Part shown: one piece after another, positions 24,912-32,619 of the stretch
Layout of the letters: each line of letters begins with the position of its first letter
Position numbering within the stretch: position 1 is the stretch's first letter
From: Tissierellia bacterium
Lineage (GTDB): Bacteria > Bacillota > Clostridia > Tissierellales > Tissierellaceae
Assembly: GCA_012520755.1 (NCBI GenBank)
Contig: JAAYNS010000007.1
Location: 1-32,619 of the forward strand
Direction: 5' to 3'
DNA: 32,619 bases
Notes under the pieces: model-generated
Seen by the model: only the letters and a program-made list of their open reading frames with translations
Told to the model about the DNA's origin: nothing
Databases searched by the model: none
Translations under genes and position numbers: made by a program

Positions 24912-25826
24912 CTACTCCTGAGCAAATAATACTGTTGATAAATATCTCTCTCCTGTATCTGGTAATATTGCTACTACTGTTTTTCCCTTACCTAGTCTTT
25001 TAGCAATTTGAACTGCTGCTGCATAATTTGCTCCTGATGACATACCGGATAATATTCCTTCATCTTTGCCTAATTTTCTAGCATATTCATATGCTGTCTC
25101 ATCGTCCATATCAATAATTTCATCTACTACATCAGACTTATATATATCTGGAATAAAGTTTGCACCTAGACCTTGAATTCCATGTCCAGATGGTGCTCCA
25201 CCACTAAGAACTGGTGATTTAGATGGTTGTACTGCTACAGTTAAAATATCTTTGTTATGTTCTTTTAATATTTTACCCACTCCACTTATAGTACCACCTG
25301 TACCTACCCCAGCTACAAATGCGTCAATTTTTCCCTCTGTATCATCTAATATTTCTATTGCTGTTGTTTCTAAATGTGATAAAACATTTGCTTCATTAGA
25401 AAATTGACCAGTCATGAAATATTTATTTTCCTTTGCAAGTTCCTTTGCTTTATCAACAGAACCTTGCATTCCAGCCTTTCCTTCAGTCAAAACTAGTTCT
25501 GCACCATACGCTGTCATGATTCTTCTTCTTTCAACACTCATCGTATCTGGCATTACGATTATTACTCTATAACCTCTCGCTGCACCTATCATTGATAAAG
25601 CTATACCCATATTTCCACTTGTTGCTTCAATAATTGTGTCCCCTTCTTTTAAAATACCCTTCTTTTCAGCATCTAAAATCATGTAGTATGCTGGCCTATC
25701 TTTAACACTACCACCAGGATTAAAACTCTCTAATTTAACTAAAATTTCTGCCATGTTTTCATCTGTATGATTAATCCTCACCAATGGTGTACGTCCAATT
25801 GTATCTGTTATATTTTTATATATCAT
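24912..25826 (-). CDS. cysK: Cysteine synthase (O-acetylserine sulfhydrylase)
   Basis: A pyridoxal-phosphate enzyme that makes L-cysteine from O-acetylserine and sulfide. The 304 residues carry the PLP lysine K42 in NPGGSVKDRPA, the substrate loop TSGNMG (69-74) and the phosphate-binding GTGGTISG. The start at 25826 is preceded by AAGGAGG and gives the family N-terminus MIYKNITDTIGRTPLVRI. A longer open frame to 25886 runs through the T-box terminator and is not coding. It is first in the cysK-cysE operon. Confidence 0.96.
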   Translation of the reverse strand: MIYKNITDTIGRTPLVRINHTDENMAEILVKLESFNPGGSVKDRPAYYMILDAEKKGILKEGDTIIEATSGNMGIALSMIGAARGYRVIIVMPDTMSVERRRIMTAYGAELVLTEGKAGMQGSVDKAKELAKENKYFMTGQFSNEANVLSHLETTAIEILDDTEGKIDAFVAGVGTGGTISGVGKILKEHNKDILTVAVQPSKSPVLSGGAPSGHGIQGLGANFIPDIYKSDVVDEIIDMDDETAYEYARKLGKDEGILSGMSSGANYAAAVQIAKRLGKGKTVVAILPDTGERYLSTVLFAQE

Positions 25827-25841
25827 AAAAATCCTCCTTAA

Positions 25842-25891
25842 AATAAAATTACCTCTTGCCAATGTATATATCATATACAGAGGCAAAAGGT
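25842..25891 (-). terminator. T-box regulated terminator
   Basis: On the minus strand ACCTTTTGCC (25891-25882) pairs with GGCAAGAGGT (25860-25851), with one G-U pair. An inner TGTATAT/ATATACA hairpin fills the loop and AATTTTATTTT follows. Its left arm shares sequence with the antiterminator, as expected of a T-box switch. Confidence 0.75.
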
Positions 25892-26069
25892 TATATTCGC
25901 GGTTCCACTCTGTTTAGGACAAATGTCCCAACTCAATTCAAGTACTACATACTCTAGTTCTATAACGGGAACTACCGTGTAAATCTACTAAAATTTCGAT
26001 TTAAAGCTCATTGATGCACTTCTATTATTTCCATATAGATTCCTTCCACCAATGGAATCCTCTCTTTAA
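25842..26069 (-). ncRNA. T-box riboswitch, cysteine specifier
   Basis: A tRNA-sensing leader upstream of cysK. On the minus strand stem I is closed by TTAAAG/CTTTAA (26069-26064 and 26006-26001) and contains GGTG plus a candidate specifier TGC followed by A (plus-strand GCA at 26016-26018), matching cysteine. The T-box sequence reads AGAGTGGAACCGCG (25911-25898), one base from the usual AGGGTGGAACCGCG. The antiterminator CAGAG/CTCTG competes with the terminator below. Uncharged tRNA-Cys should switch cysK-cysE on. The specifier assignment rests on position and gene context. Confidence 0.9.
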
Positions 26070-26130
26070 TATTTCTATAATATACTTTATCAATTCATAG
26101 CTATTTACTATAGATTAACTAATACATAGT

Positions 26131-26159
26131 ATTATACTAGGAATTATTAAATAAATCAA
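26131..26159 (-). promoter_or_regulatory. Promoter of the T-box/cysK-cysE operon
   Basis: On the minus strand, -35 TTGATT (26159-26154) and consensus -10 TATAAT (26136-26131) are exactly 17 bases apart, about 60 bases before the first stem of the T-box leader. Confidence 0.7.
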
Positions 26160-26177
26160 TACCCTTTTATAAATATT

Positions 26178-27467
26178 TTATCTTTTTATTAAATCTTTTG
26201 CATATTTTTCTGTCAGATACTTTATCTTCTCTATATCTAAAGTTTTAATTTCTCTTTTTTCCATAATTATTTTTCCATCGATTATTACAGTATCAACATC
26301 ACTGCCCTGTACGCTGTAAGTTAATGCTGATATTATATTATGCTTTGGATATAAATGTGGTTTGTCAAAATCAATTAAAATTATATCTGCTTTTTTACCT
26401 ACTTCAATGGTCCCAACTTCATCTACTATATCTAAAGCCATTGCTCCATTCACAGTTGCCATTTTCAATGCATCAAAAGATGATACACTTACTGCATCTA
26501 AATTCACAGCTTTATTAACTATGGAAGCTAGTTTTATTTCTTCAAACATGTTTAGACTATTATTACTTGAAGCACCATCTGTTCCTAAAGCAACTCTTAT
26601 TCCTTTTTTTAACATTTTATCAACCGGAGAAAATCCACTAGCTAATTTAAAATTACTAACTGGATTATTAACTGGAAATACATTCTTTTCATACATTATA
26701 TCTATATCTTCATCATTAACATGAACACAATGGGCAGCTATTGTATGATAATCAAAAAGTCCTAAATCATTTAAATGTTGTACTGGTGTTTTACCATGTT
26801 GACGTATACTATCTTCAACTTCTTTTTTAGTTTCTGATACATGAATATGTATACCTGTATTCAATTCATTGGCTAAGTTCATTAGCTTCAATAAGAATCC
26901 ATCACCACATGTATATGGTGCATGAGGTGCTACCATAATTTTTATTCGGCCATTGCCTTTATTATGCCAATTATTATATAGGACTCGTGTCTCATCTATT
27001 TTCCCTTCTGGATTTACTTTATCTTCAGTTGTTCCTCTTGTAAGTACTGCTCTCATACCAGATTCTTCTGTTGCTTTACCAACGCCTTCCATGTCTACAT
27101 ACATATCACAAAAAGCTGTTGTACCGGATTGAATCATCTCTACCATACTAAGAAGAGTTCCCCAATATATGTCTTCGCCTGTCATCTTTGCTTCAATTGG
27201 CCAAATCTTTTTTTGTAGCCAATCAAATAAAGGTAAATCATCCGCATAATTTCTAAGTAAAGACATTCCCATATGAGTATGTGCATTTACTAAGCCAGGC
27301 ATAGCCAATTTATTCTTGCCATCTATTACTCTATCAACATCAATATCATCTTTTAATTCACCTATGTGGTCTATCCTGTCTCCATTTATATATATATTTG
27401 TGTTCTTTACTAGATCTCTTTCTCCATCCATAGATAAAAGATCAATATTTTTAATTAATATACTCAT
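26178..27467 (-). CDS. mtaD: Amidohydrolase, 5-methylthioadenosine/S-adenosylhomocysteine deaminase type
   Basis: A 429-residue metal-dependent deaminase that would convert methylthioadenosine or S-adenosylhomocysteine to the inosine forms in the cytoplasm. Visible residues are H63/H65 in NAHTHMGMS, the HIHVSE motif, AAHCVHV and [10 protein letters not shown]. The N- and C-terminal beta sandwich characteristic of the SsnA/MtaD group is present. The ATG has GAGGAGG upstream. It lies upstream of, but apart from, the cysK leader, which has its own promoter. Guanine- or other nucleoside-type deaminases of the same family cannot be excluded. The second amidohydrolase of the window (with hutI) is only distantly similar. 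Confidence 0.82.
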   Translation of the reverse strand: MSILIKNIDLLSMDGERDLVKNTNIYINGDRIDHIGELKDDIDVDRVIDGKNKLAMPGLVNAHTHMGMSLLRNYADDLPLFDWLQKKIWPIEAKMTGEDIYWGTLLSMVEMIQSGTTAFCDMYVDMEGVGKATEESGMRAVLTRGTTEDKVNPEGKIDETRVLYNNWHNKGNGRIKIMVAPHAPYTCGDGFLLKLMNLANELNTGIHIHVSETKKEVEDSIRQHGKTPVQHLNDLGLFDYHTIAAHCVHVNDEDIDIMYEKNVFPVNNPVSNFKLASGFSPVDKMLKKGIRVALGTDGASSNNSLNMFEEIKLASIVNKAVNLDAVSVSSFDALKMATVNGAMALDIVDEVGTIEVGKKADIILIDFDKPHLYPKHNIISALTYSVQGSDVDTVIIDGKIIMEKREIKTLDIEKIKYLTEKYAKDLIKR

Positions 27468-27624
27468 GATTTTCCTCCTCTAATTTATTATTAACTGTTT
27501 AGTATTAAACCTATATTAGTTCCTTAATATGTTTAAAGTCTCAATACACTCGATACCTATTATTTCCTTAATAACACTATATCATTTCATCTAATATCCT
27601 TCCAGTACATATAACAAATTTTTC

Positions 27625-27653
27625 TTTACAAATCCCTAGTGATTTGGTATGAT
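27625..27653 (+). promoter_or_regulatory. Promoter of rpsD
   Basis: TTTACA (27625-27630) and TATGAT (27648-27653) are separated by 17 bases, with an extended -10 TGG directly before TATGAT. The transcript would start near 27660, giving a leader of about 45 bases that contains the imperfect repeat CGGCTTAATATTAT / CGGCTAATATATTAT. Confidence 0.7.
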
Positions 27654-27704
27654 ATACTTCGGCTTAATATTATCGCGGCTAATATATTATGGAGATGATA
27701 TTAA

Positions 27705-28304
27705 ATGGCTAAAATGATGGGACCGAGATTTAAAGAATCTAGAAGGTTAGGACTAAATGTATGTGGTCACCCAATGGCAATGAATAGAGCAAGTAAAGGA
27801 ACGAGTAGAGCTGATAAAAAGCTATCTGATTATGGACAGCAATTATTAGAAAAGCAAAGACTTAGAGCTTATTATGGTGTTATGGAAAAACAATTTCTTA
27901 GATATGTTAGGATGGCAAAAAAATCCACCGACCAAACTGGTCATGCTCTAATTAAAATTTTAGAATCAAGACTTGATAACTTGGTCTACAGAATAGGGTT
28001 TGCTTCATCCATAAGGCAAGCAAGACAAATGGTTGTTCATGGACATATATTGATTAATGGAAAGAAAGTAAATATACCTTCCTATCTTTGTGATATAGGA
28101 GATACTATTACTTTAAAAGATTCTTCTAGACAAGTTGAACTATTTAAGGAAAATTTTCATAATGCAATGCTTAACAGTCTACCTTATATAGAAAAAGATG
28201 AAGTAAATTTCTCAGGTAAATTTATTAGACTTCCAGAACGACAAGAAATTCCAATAGAAATAGAAGATCAATTAGTAGTAGAATATTATTCAAAAGCACT
28301 TTAG
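27705..28304 (+). CDS. rpsD: 30S ribosomal protein S4
   Basis: A primary 16S rRNA-binding protein of the small subunit, 199 residues. The N-terminal region [16 protein letters not shown] and the S4 RNA-binding domain (about 91-150, [32 protein letters not shown]) are clear. It lacks the four-cysteine zinc site: only C20 and a cysteine in the S4 domain are present, so this is the zinc-independent form. The gene stands alone between its own promoter and terminator, not in a ribosomal operon; clostridia often carry a second, unlinked S4 gene, and this may be that copy. The ribosome site is GGAG about ten bases before the ATG. Confidence 0.95.
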   Translation: MAKMMGPRFKESRRLGLNVCGHPMAMNRASKGTSRADKKLSDYGQQLLEKQRLRAYYGVMEKQFLRYVRMAKKSTDQTGHALIKILESRLDNLVYRIGFASSIRQARQMVVHGHILINGKKVNIPSYLCDIGDTITLKDSSRQVELFKENFHNAMLNSLPYIEKDEVNFSGKFIRLPERQEIPIEIEDQLVVEYYSKAL

Positions 28305-28313
28305 ACATTAATC

Positions 28314-28346
28314 TGGCGGTAGTTATTATAACTACCGCCAATTTTT
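28314..28346 (+). terminator. Terminator of rpsD
   Basis: TGGCGGTAGTT (28314-28324) pairs perfectly with AACTACCGCCA (28330-28340), followed by ATTTTT. It is GC-rich for this DNA and lies ten bases past the stop codon. Confidence 0.9.
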
Positions 28347-28368
28347 ATGACCATTTGACACTGTCAAC

Positions 28369-30036
28369 CTACTCTAGTTCCCTAAACTGTTTGTCTATTA
28401 ATGTCTTTAATACATTAAAGAGAATGACCATTGAAATAGTTAATATAGCACTGACTAATAAATAAATTATCCAGATATCAATACTATTAAACATAAATCT
28501 AACTAATAGAAATATCCCGCCACCATAAAGCAAAGCAACACCCATACCGATTAATACATTTAAATTCTGCTTGATGGCTACTTGAGGACTAGACCAGTTT
28601 AACATGGGTCTAAGTATATCTATTATCATTCCAAATTGTGTCAATACTATACCTGAAAGTAATCCTATGACTATAATTAAAGCTAAACTAAAGAAGTTTA
28701 ACTTAATAATAAAAAACATACTTACTAACAATGTAATAATTCCAGTTAATTGTATTACTACTGATGCCAACACTCTTCCATAGATTTGATCCTTAGCTTT
28801 TATAGGCAGAGTTCTTTGAATCCAAAGGTTTTTTCCTTCTCTAGAAAATGTTGTGCTACCTACAGAATTCATGATTCCAAAAAAGGCAACTACACCTATT
28901 AAAACCAAGGTAACAATATCCGTATTACTATAAATAATCTCATTAAAAGGCTCCATAGATGGATCACCTATACTCAAGCTCATAACTAATATAATTGGTA
29001 CTAATACAACTCCACCAACAGTATTTAACAAGTAAATTGGAGTTTTAAAAAGCATTTTTAGCTCCTTTTTGGCAATAGAAATATAGGCTTTATTCTCAAT
29101 GTATAGTTCATCTAAGTCCTTTTTTTTGCCTTTTCCCTTAGAGGCAGTTACTTCTATATTTCCTATTAAGCCATCAAAAAACAATTTTTCTGATAAAAAG
29201 CTCATCAAAATAAATCCTGCTAGACCAATACCTACGAACATAATTAGATTGGTAAGACCACTTAATTCATCAAAATTAGTCAATGCAAAAGTTCCCCATA
29301 TACTTGGTGGAAATACTAAGCCGAGATTTCTAGCCAGTAAATTTGCATCTCTAGCAATATTGTAATAAAAGTCTTCCCCTTCTAATATTGCTTGCTGTGA
29401 TATTTTCTGAATCAGTAACTGCACATAAACTATGGCTACAAGTAATAGGACAGCAGTTATAGTTCTTACAAAATCTCTTTTCCCTTTAATATTTGTATAT
29501 TTCATTAGTATCATAATAATTATAGATGCCAAAACCAATGGTAAAATAGGTAGGGTAATAAACGCTACAATTGCGTATATCCAATACAGTATTTTAGCAC
29601 TTTCCTTTATTCCATATATGATTACAAATGGCAGAAATATTGGCAGAGATGTAAAATATTCACTCACCATTAAACTTATAAATTTCGAAGTCAAAATATG
29701 GGAAGGTTTTATAGGTAATGGCAAGAGTTGATTTAGATCATTAGAAAAATAGTATTTACTCATAACATACATTAGTCCAAAGAAAAATATTATTAGTTGG
29801 GAAGCTAAAAAGCCCATCAATAAAAAATATGATTCCTGTCCAATTTCCTTAAATACATCATAAAAATCAAATAACACATTTACAATTACAATATATGTTG
29901 GAAGTAAAGAAAGCATGGCTATGCCAAATACAACAATTTGCCATCTTTGCTTTTTTGCTTTTAGGCCATAAATTATGGAAGATAATCCAAATGTTATGTT
30001 TAAATCTGTTTTTATTAGTGAAATCAGCTTATTCAT
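28369..30036 (-). CDS. ABC transporter permease (large exporter type)
   Basis: A 555-residue membrane protein with about twelve hydrophobic segments, in two halves separated by a charged cytoplasmic segment (about 305-325, TASKGKGKKKDLDELY). It has the look of the putative ABC-exporter permeases found in Firmicutes, which carry both transmembrane halves in one chain. The start overlaps the ATPase gene by eight bases, so the two are translationally coupled. The substrate is unknown; peptides, lipids or antimicrobial compounds are all possible for this family. Confidence 0.8.
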   Translation of the reverse strand: MNKLISLIKTDLNITFGLSSIIYGLKAKKQRWQIVVFGIAMLSLLPTYIVIVNVLFDFYDVFKEIGQESYFLLMGFLASQLIIFFFGLMYVMSKYYFSNDLNQLLPLPIKPSHILTSKFISLMVSEYFTSLPIFLPFVIIYGIKESAKILYWIYAIVAFITLPILPLVLASIIIMILMKYTNIKGKRDFVRTITAVLLLVAIVYVQLLIQKISQQAILEGEDFYYNIARDANLLARNLGLVFPPSIWGTFALTNFDELSGLTNLIMFVGIGLAGFILMSFLSEKLFFDGLIGNIEVTASKGKGKKKDLDELYIENKAYISIAKKELKMLFKTPIYLLNTVGGVVLVPIILVMSLSIGDPSMEPFNEIIYSNTDIVTLVLIGVVAFFGIMNSVGSTTFSREGKNLWIQRTLPIKAKDQIYGRVLASVVIQLTGIITLLVSMFFIIKLNFFSLALIIVIGLLSGIVLTQFGMIIDILRPMLNWSSPQVAIKQNLNVLIGMGVALLYGGGIFLLVRFMFNSIDIWIIYLLVSAILTISMVILFNVLKTLIDKQFRELE

Positions 30037-30757
30037 TATCAGTCAGCTCCAAAAATATTTTCTCTAATGATTGTTTTTCTTTAGCATCATCTCTTAGCTG
30101 ATCTATCCTTCCATGAGCTATTATTTTCCCATTGTTGATAATTGCTATTCTGTCACACAATTTTTCAGCTACTTCCAAGACATGAGTTGAGAAAAATACA
30201 GTTTTTCCTTCATCACACATTTTTCGCATTATTTCTTTTAGATTAAAAGAAGATTTTGGATCAAGTCCTACCATAGGCTCATCTAATATAAATAAATTCA
30301 TCTCATTGAGAAGTGCAGATGTAAGTACCAACTTTTGTTTCATTCCATGAGAATAACTACTTATTATATCCCCTAAAGAATCTTTTATATTGAAAAGACT
30401 TGTATAGTATTCGATTTTTTCTTTTCTTTCTTCTTTAGAAATGCCATACATATCAGCTATAAAATTCAAATATTCTATCCCATTTAATCTGTCATATATT
30501 TCTGGATTGTCAGGCACATAACTAATCATGGATTTAGCCATAAGAGAATTATCCCATACATTTACTCCATCTAATACAATTTCTCCTTCATCTGGCTTTA
30601 ATAGACCTACTATCATTTTTATTGTAGTAGTTTTACCAGCCCCATTGGGGCCTAAAAAACCAAAAATCTCCCCAGATTTTATTTCTAAATTTACATTGTC
30701 AACAGCTTTTATCTGACCTTTATTATATGATTTTGTTATTCCTCTTAAACTTAACAT
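30029..30757 (-). CDS. ABC transporter ATP-binding protein
   Basis: A 242-residue ATPase partner of the overlapping permease gene. It has Walker A GPNGAGKT (36-43), Walker B LFILDEP (155-161) and switch histidine H192. The signature is SYSHGMKQ (134-141) instead of LSGGQ; such S-x-G-M-K-Q variants are common in ABC-2/exporter ATPases. The start at 30757 has AGGAGTG upstream; a longer frame to 30778 adds seven residues before the typical MLSLRGITKSY. The two genes make a complete exporter unit with no attached sensor or substrate gene. Confidence 0.92.
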   Translation of the reverse strand: MLSLRGITKSYNKGQIKAVDNVNLEIKSGEIFGFLGPNGAGKTTTIKMIVGLLKPDEGEIVLDGVNVWDNSLMAKSMISYVPDNPEIYDRLNGIEYLNFIADMYGISKEERKEKIEYYTSLFNIKDSLGDIISSYSHGMKQKLVLTSALLNEMNLFILDEPMVGLDPKSSFNLKEIMRKMCDEGKTVFFSTHVLEVAEKLCDRIAIINNGKIIAHGRIDQLRDDAKEKQSLEKIFLELTDNE

Positions 30758-30833
30758 GTTTTCACTCCTAAACTTCAAATTGTATTGAATATTATTATAC
30801 CCTTATATTTAAAAAGCCGAAAGTATATTAATT

Positions 30834-30884
30834 GAAAAAAAGAAATCTGCATCTAGTACCAATACTTGATACTAAACGCAGATT
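30834..30884 (-). terminator. Terminator of the alanine dehydrogenase gene
   Basis: AATCTGC (30844-30850) pairs with GCAGATT (30878-30884), and an inner TAGTA/TACTA pairing extends the stem. On the minus strand TCTTTTTTTC follows. It starts within ten bases of the ald stop codon. Confidence 0.75.
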
Positions 30885-30892
30885 AATATTTA

Positions 30893-32020
30893 TTAATTCA
30901 CTATTTCTTCAAGAGAAGTGTACTCCATTTCAAATGTATCTGCAATTGGTTTGTATACCACTTTGCCTTCAGCTACATTAGCACCTTTAGCTAAAGCTAT
31001 ATCATCTTTGAGTGCTTGCTTCCAGCCTTTATTCGCAATTTTAATAGCATAGTTTAATGTTACATTTGTAAGAGCCAATGTTGCCGTTTGTGGTACCGCT
31101 CCCGGTATATTTGCTACTGCATAATGAATTACATCATGTTTAATAAAGATAGGATCATCATGCGATGTTGCCTTACCTACAGTTGTTTCCACACTTCCAC
31201 CTTGATCTATTGCAACATCAACTATTACTGATCCTGGTTTCATTTGTTTTATTATTTCTTCTGTAACTAATTTAGGAGCTTTTGAGCCTGGGATTAGTAC
31301 ACAACTTACTACTATGTCAGCAGATTTACACGCCTCTGTAATATTATGGCTATTAGAATATAATGTTTCAATTTTCCCCATAAATACTTCATTTAAATAA
31401 CGTAGTCTATCGACAACTACATCAAGCACTGTTACTCTACAACCTAGTCCTACAGCTCTTCTTACCGCAGCTGTTCCTACTATTCCCGCCCCAATTACTA
31501 CTATATGAGCTGGTGGAACACCTGTAACGCCATCAATTAGGATACCCTTTCCACCAAATGTTTTTTCTAAATATATTGCCCCTTCTTGTATAGCCATTCT
31601 ACCTGCAATTTCACTCATTGGTGTAAGTAATGGTAATGATTTATCTGGATTTTGTACTGTTTCATATGCTATAGCAATTACTCCAGCATCCAATAATGCC
31701 TTGGTTAACCTTTCTTCAGCTGCTAAATGGAGATAAGCGAAGAGTATTAAATCTTTTTTGAAATACTTATATTCTGATTCTAATGGTTCTTTTACTTTCA
31801 TTATCATATCTGCTTGCTTCCATACTTCTGCAGCATCAGTAATTACTTCTGCACCATGTTTTCTATACTCATCATCTTTGAAACCTGAACCTATTCCTGC
31901 ATTTGCTTCAACAAGTACTTTATGCCCATTTCTTATAAGCTCACTTACCCCTGGTGGAGTTAAAGCTACTCTATTTTCTTGTGGTTTTATCTCTTTAGGC
32001 ACTCCAATAATCATATCCAT
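30893..32020 (-). CDS. ald: Alanine dehydrogenase
   Basis: NAD-dependent interconversion of L-alanine and pyruvate plus ammonium, in the cytoplasm. It has 375 residues from the ATG used here. The catalytic lysine in MKVKEP and histidine in AYLHLAAEE are present (K77 and H98 in this numbering), with the Rossmann motif [13 protein letters not shown] second ATG two codons later (32014) gives the usual N-terminus [10 protein letters not shown] and the canonical K75/H96 numbering. The ribosome site AGGAGGAGAG can serve either, so the start is uncertain by two residues. Flanked by a terminator on each side, it is probably monocistronic. It fits amino-acid fermentation, in either direction. Confidence 0.96.
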   Translation of the reverse strand: MDMIIGVPKEIKPQENRVALTPPGVSELIRNGHKVLVEANAGIGSGFKDDEYRKHGAEVITDAAEVWKQADMIMKVKEPLESEYKYFKKDLILFAYLHLAAEERLTKALLDAGVIAIAYETVQNPDKSLPLLTPMSEIAGRMAIQEGAIYLEKTFGGKGILIDGVTGVPPAHIVVIGAGIVGTAAVRRAVGLGCRVTVLDVVVDRLRYLNEVFMGKIETLYSNSHNITEACKSADIVVSCVLIPGSKAPKLVTEEIIKQMKPGSVIVDVAIDQGGSVETTVGKATSHDDPIFIKHDVIHYAVANIPGAVPQTATLALTNVTLNYAIKIANKGWKQALKDDIALAKGANVAEGKVVYKPIADTFEMEYTSLEEIVN

Positions 32021-32223
32021 CTCTCCTCCTATTAATGTTAATTACATTTTTTTATATACAGTTCAAAATTCCTGTAAGCTCTTTAGTATTTTTGCTAAGA
32101 TATTTTTATTCTAACACAAATATCATTTCATTTTTAGCTTATTTTTATATTTTTAAGATAATATTAATTTGTTTAAAAAATTCAAAAATATAATATTTAA
32201 CAGTTATAACTATACTATATAAA

Positions 32224-32247
32224 AAAATCCTGGTTGCCCAGGATTTT
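32224..32247 (-). terminator. Terminator after the small hydrophobic protein gene
   Basis: AAAATCCTGG (32224-32233) pairs perfectly with CCAGGATTTT (32238-32247) across a four-base loop, with seven T on the minus strand. It lies eleven bases past the stop codon and separates this gene from ald. Confidence 0.85.
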
Positions 32248-32257
32248 AAACTAATAA

Positions 32258-32482
32258 TTAGAAGAATCCGTCTCCACTAAAAATGATTACCAGTAATAGG
32301 AAGAAGAATAATAGTGAAGAATCATTATCACAATCTCCAATACCGCCAAAACTACCACAATTAGTGAAAAGCAATACTAGTATTAAGAAGAAAAATAATA
32401 ATGAATCGTCTAGGTCATCAAATCCACCAAATATTCCACGTCTTCTTCTACATTCCCTGTTTAAACTTAAATCTTCAGACAT
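32258..32482 (-). CDS. Small hydrophobic protein with internal duplication
   Basis: A 74-residue protein with a basic N-terminus (RECRRRRG) followed by two copies of the same module: FDDLDDSLLFFFLILVLLF (about 21-39) and CDNDSSLLFFFLLLVIIF (about 51-68), joined by a Gly-rich linker. Each module is an acidic cap followed by a short hydrophobic helix. Small clostridial proteins of this style are often spore-associated; here that is only inference. AAAGGAGG lies before the ATG, and a good terminator follows. A CATAATA on the minus strand near 32520 could be a forespore-type -10 but has no matching -35. Confidence 0.7.
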   Translation of the reverse strand: MSEDLSLNRECRRRRGIFGGFDDLDDSLLFFFLILVLLFTNCGSFGGIGDCDNDSSLLFFFLLLVIIFSGDGFF

Positions 32483-32558
32483 AATAATCCTCCTTTAATT
32501 TTTTACTCAATACATATTATGAAAGATTATCATTTATTGTTACCATCTTCCCCATACA

Positions 32559-32619
32559 ATGAAAGGAGGATTATTATTAGTTTATAATCCTGATACAGAT
32601 AATGATTTTACTTTAATAC
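32559..32619 (+). CDS. Possible 5' end of a gene running off the window
   Basis: From an ATG at 32559 a frame stays open for 20 codons to the window end (MKGGLLLVYNPDTDNDFTLI). No ribosome site precedes this ATG; the only GGAGG (32565-32569) lies inside the frame, with no start codon at useful distance behind it. The frame also contains a small inverted repeat (GGATTAT...ATAATCC). Too short to assign. Confidence 0.2.
   Translation, partial: MKGGLLLVYNPDTDNDFTLI

Noticed and set aside
25827-25886. N-terminal extension of cysteine synthase
   Set aside because: The open frame runs through the T-box terminator hairpin, and the AAGGAGG before 25826 clearly marks the true start.
32283-32498. 71-codon plus-strand frame opposite the small hydrophobic protein
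   Set aside because: It has no ribosome site. The minus-strand gene has a strong one, a terminator at its end and a meaningful internal duplication. The Ser/Lys/Asn-rich plus frame is its mirror.

Overview
The window reads as chromosomal DNA of an anaerobic, spore-forming, low-GC Firmicute of the clostridial / Tissierellia type. The base composition is very AT-rich. It has a Gram-positive PolC replicase, a tricistronic GerA-type germinant receptor, a T-box leader, ferredoxin-linked 2-oxoacid oxidation, a sigma-54-dependent amino-acid catabolism module and alanine dehydrogenase. Together these suggest an amino-acid fermenter. Most genes lie on the minus strand. I see no rRNA, tRNA, prophage, transposon or CRISPR array.

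Layout. (1) 1-3760: imidazolonepropionase (hutI) at the left edge, preceded by a near-consensus sigma-54 promoter, CAAACACT repeats and a sigma-54 activator gene. The activator follows a small DUF1622 membrane protein whose promoter overlaps a Fur/PerR-like box. (2) 3763-10087: brnQ, polC and a NimA-like flavoprotein, tightly spaced on the minus strand. (3) 10220-14445: an EamA exporter, an exported SAM hydrolase-like protein (DUF62), a four-cysteine mini-protein, an unknown 168-residue protein and a PrsA-type foldase lipoprotein, separated by clear terminators. (4) 14626-17836: the beta and gamma/alpha subunits of a 2-oxoacid:ferredoxin oxidoreductase, followed by a BusR-like GntR+RCK_C regulator. 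(5) 17936-21714: spore germination operon in the order A-C-B. (6) 21841-24332: a response regulator and a histidine kinase whose genes are split by an oppositely oriented gene for a small exported protein. (7) 24357-26160: cysK-cysE under a cysteine-type T-box. (8) 26178-32619: an MTA/SAH deaminase-type amidohydrolase, a monocistronic ribosomal protein S4 gene, a two-gene ABC exporter, alanine dehydrogenase, a small duplicated hydrophobic protein and an uncertain start of a frame at the right edge.

How it fits together: hutI, alanine dehydrogenase, BrnQ and the 2-oxoacid oxidoreductase suit energy metabolism on amino acids. The local activator / sigma-54 promoter / upstream-repeat architecture in front of hutI is the best-supported regulatory story. 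The two-component system wrapped around a small exported protein, with a Met/His-rich sensor loop in the kinase, is the most unusual gene arrangement. Most protein functions are family-level assignments made by reading motifs, without database searches.
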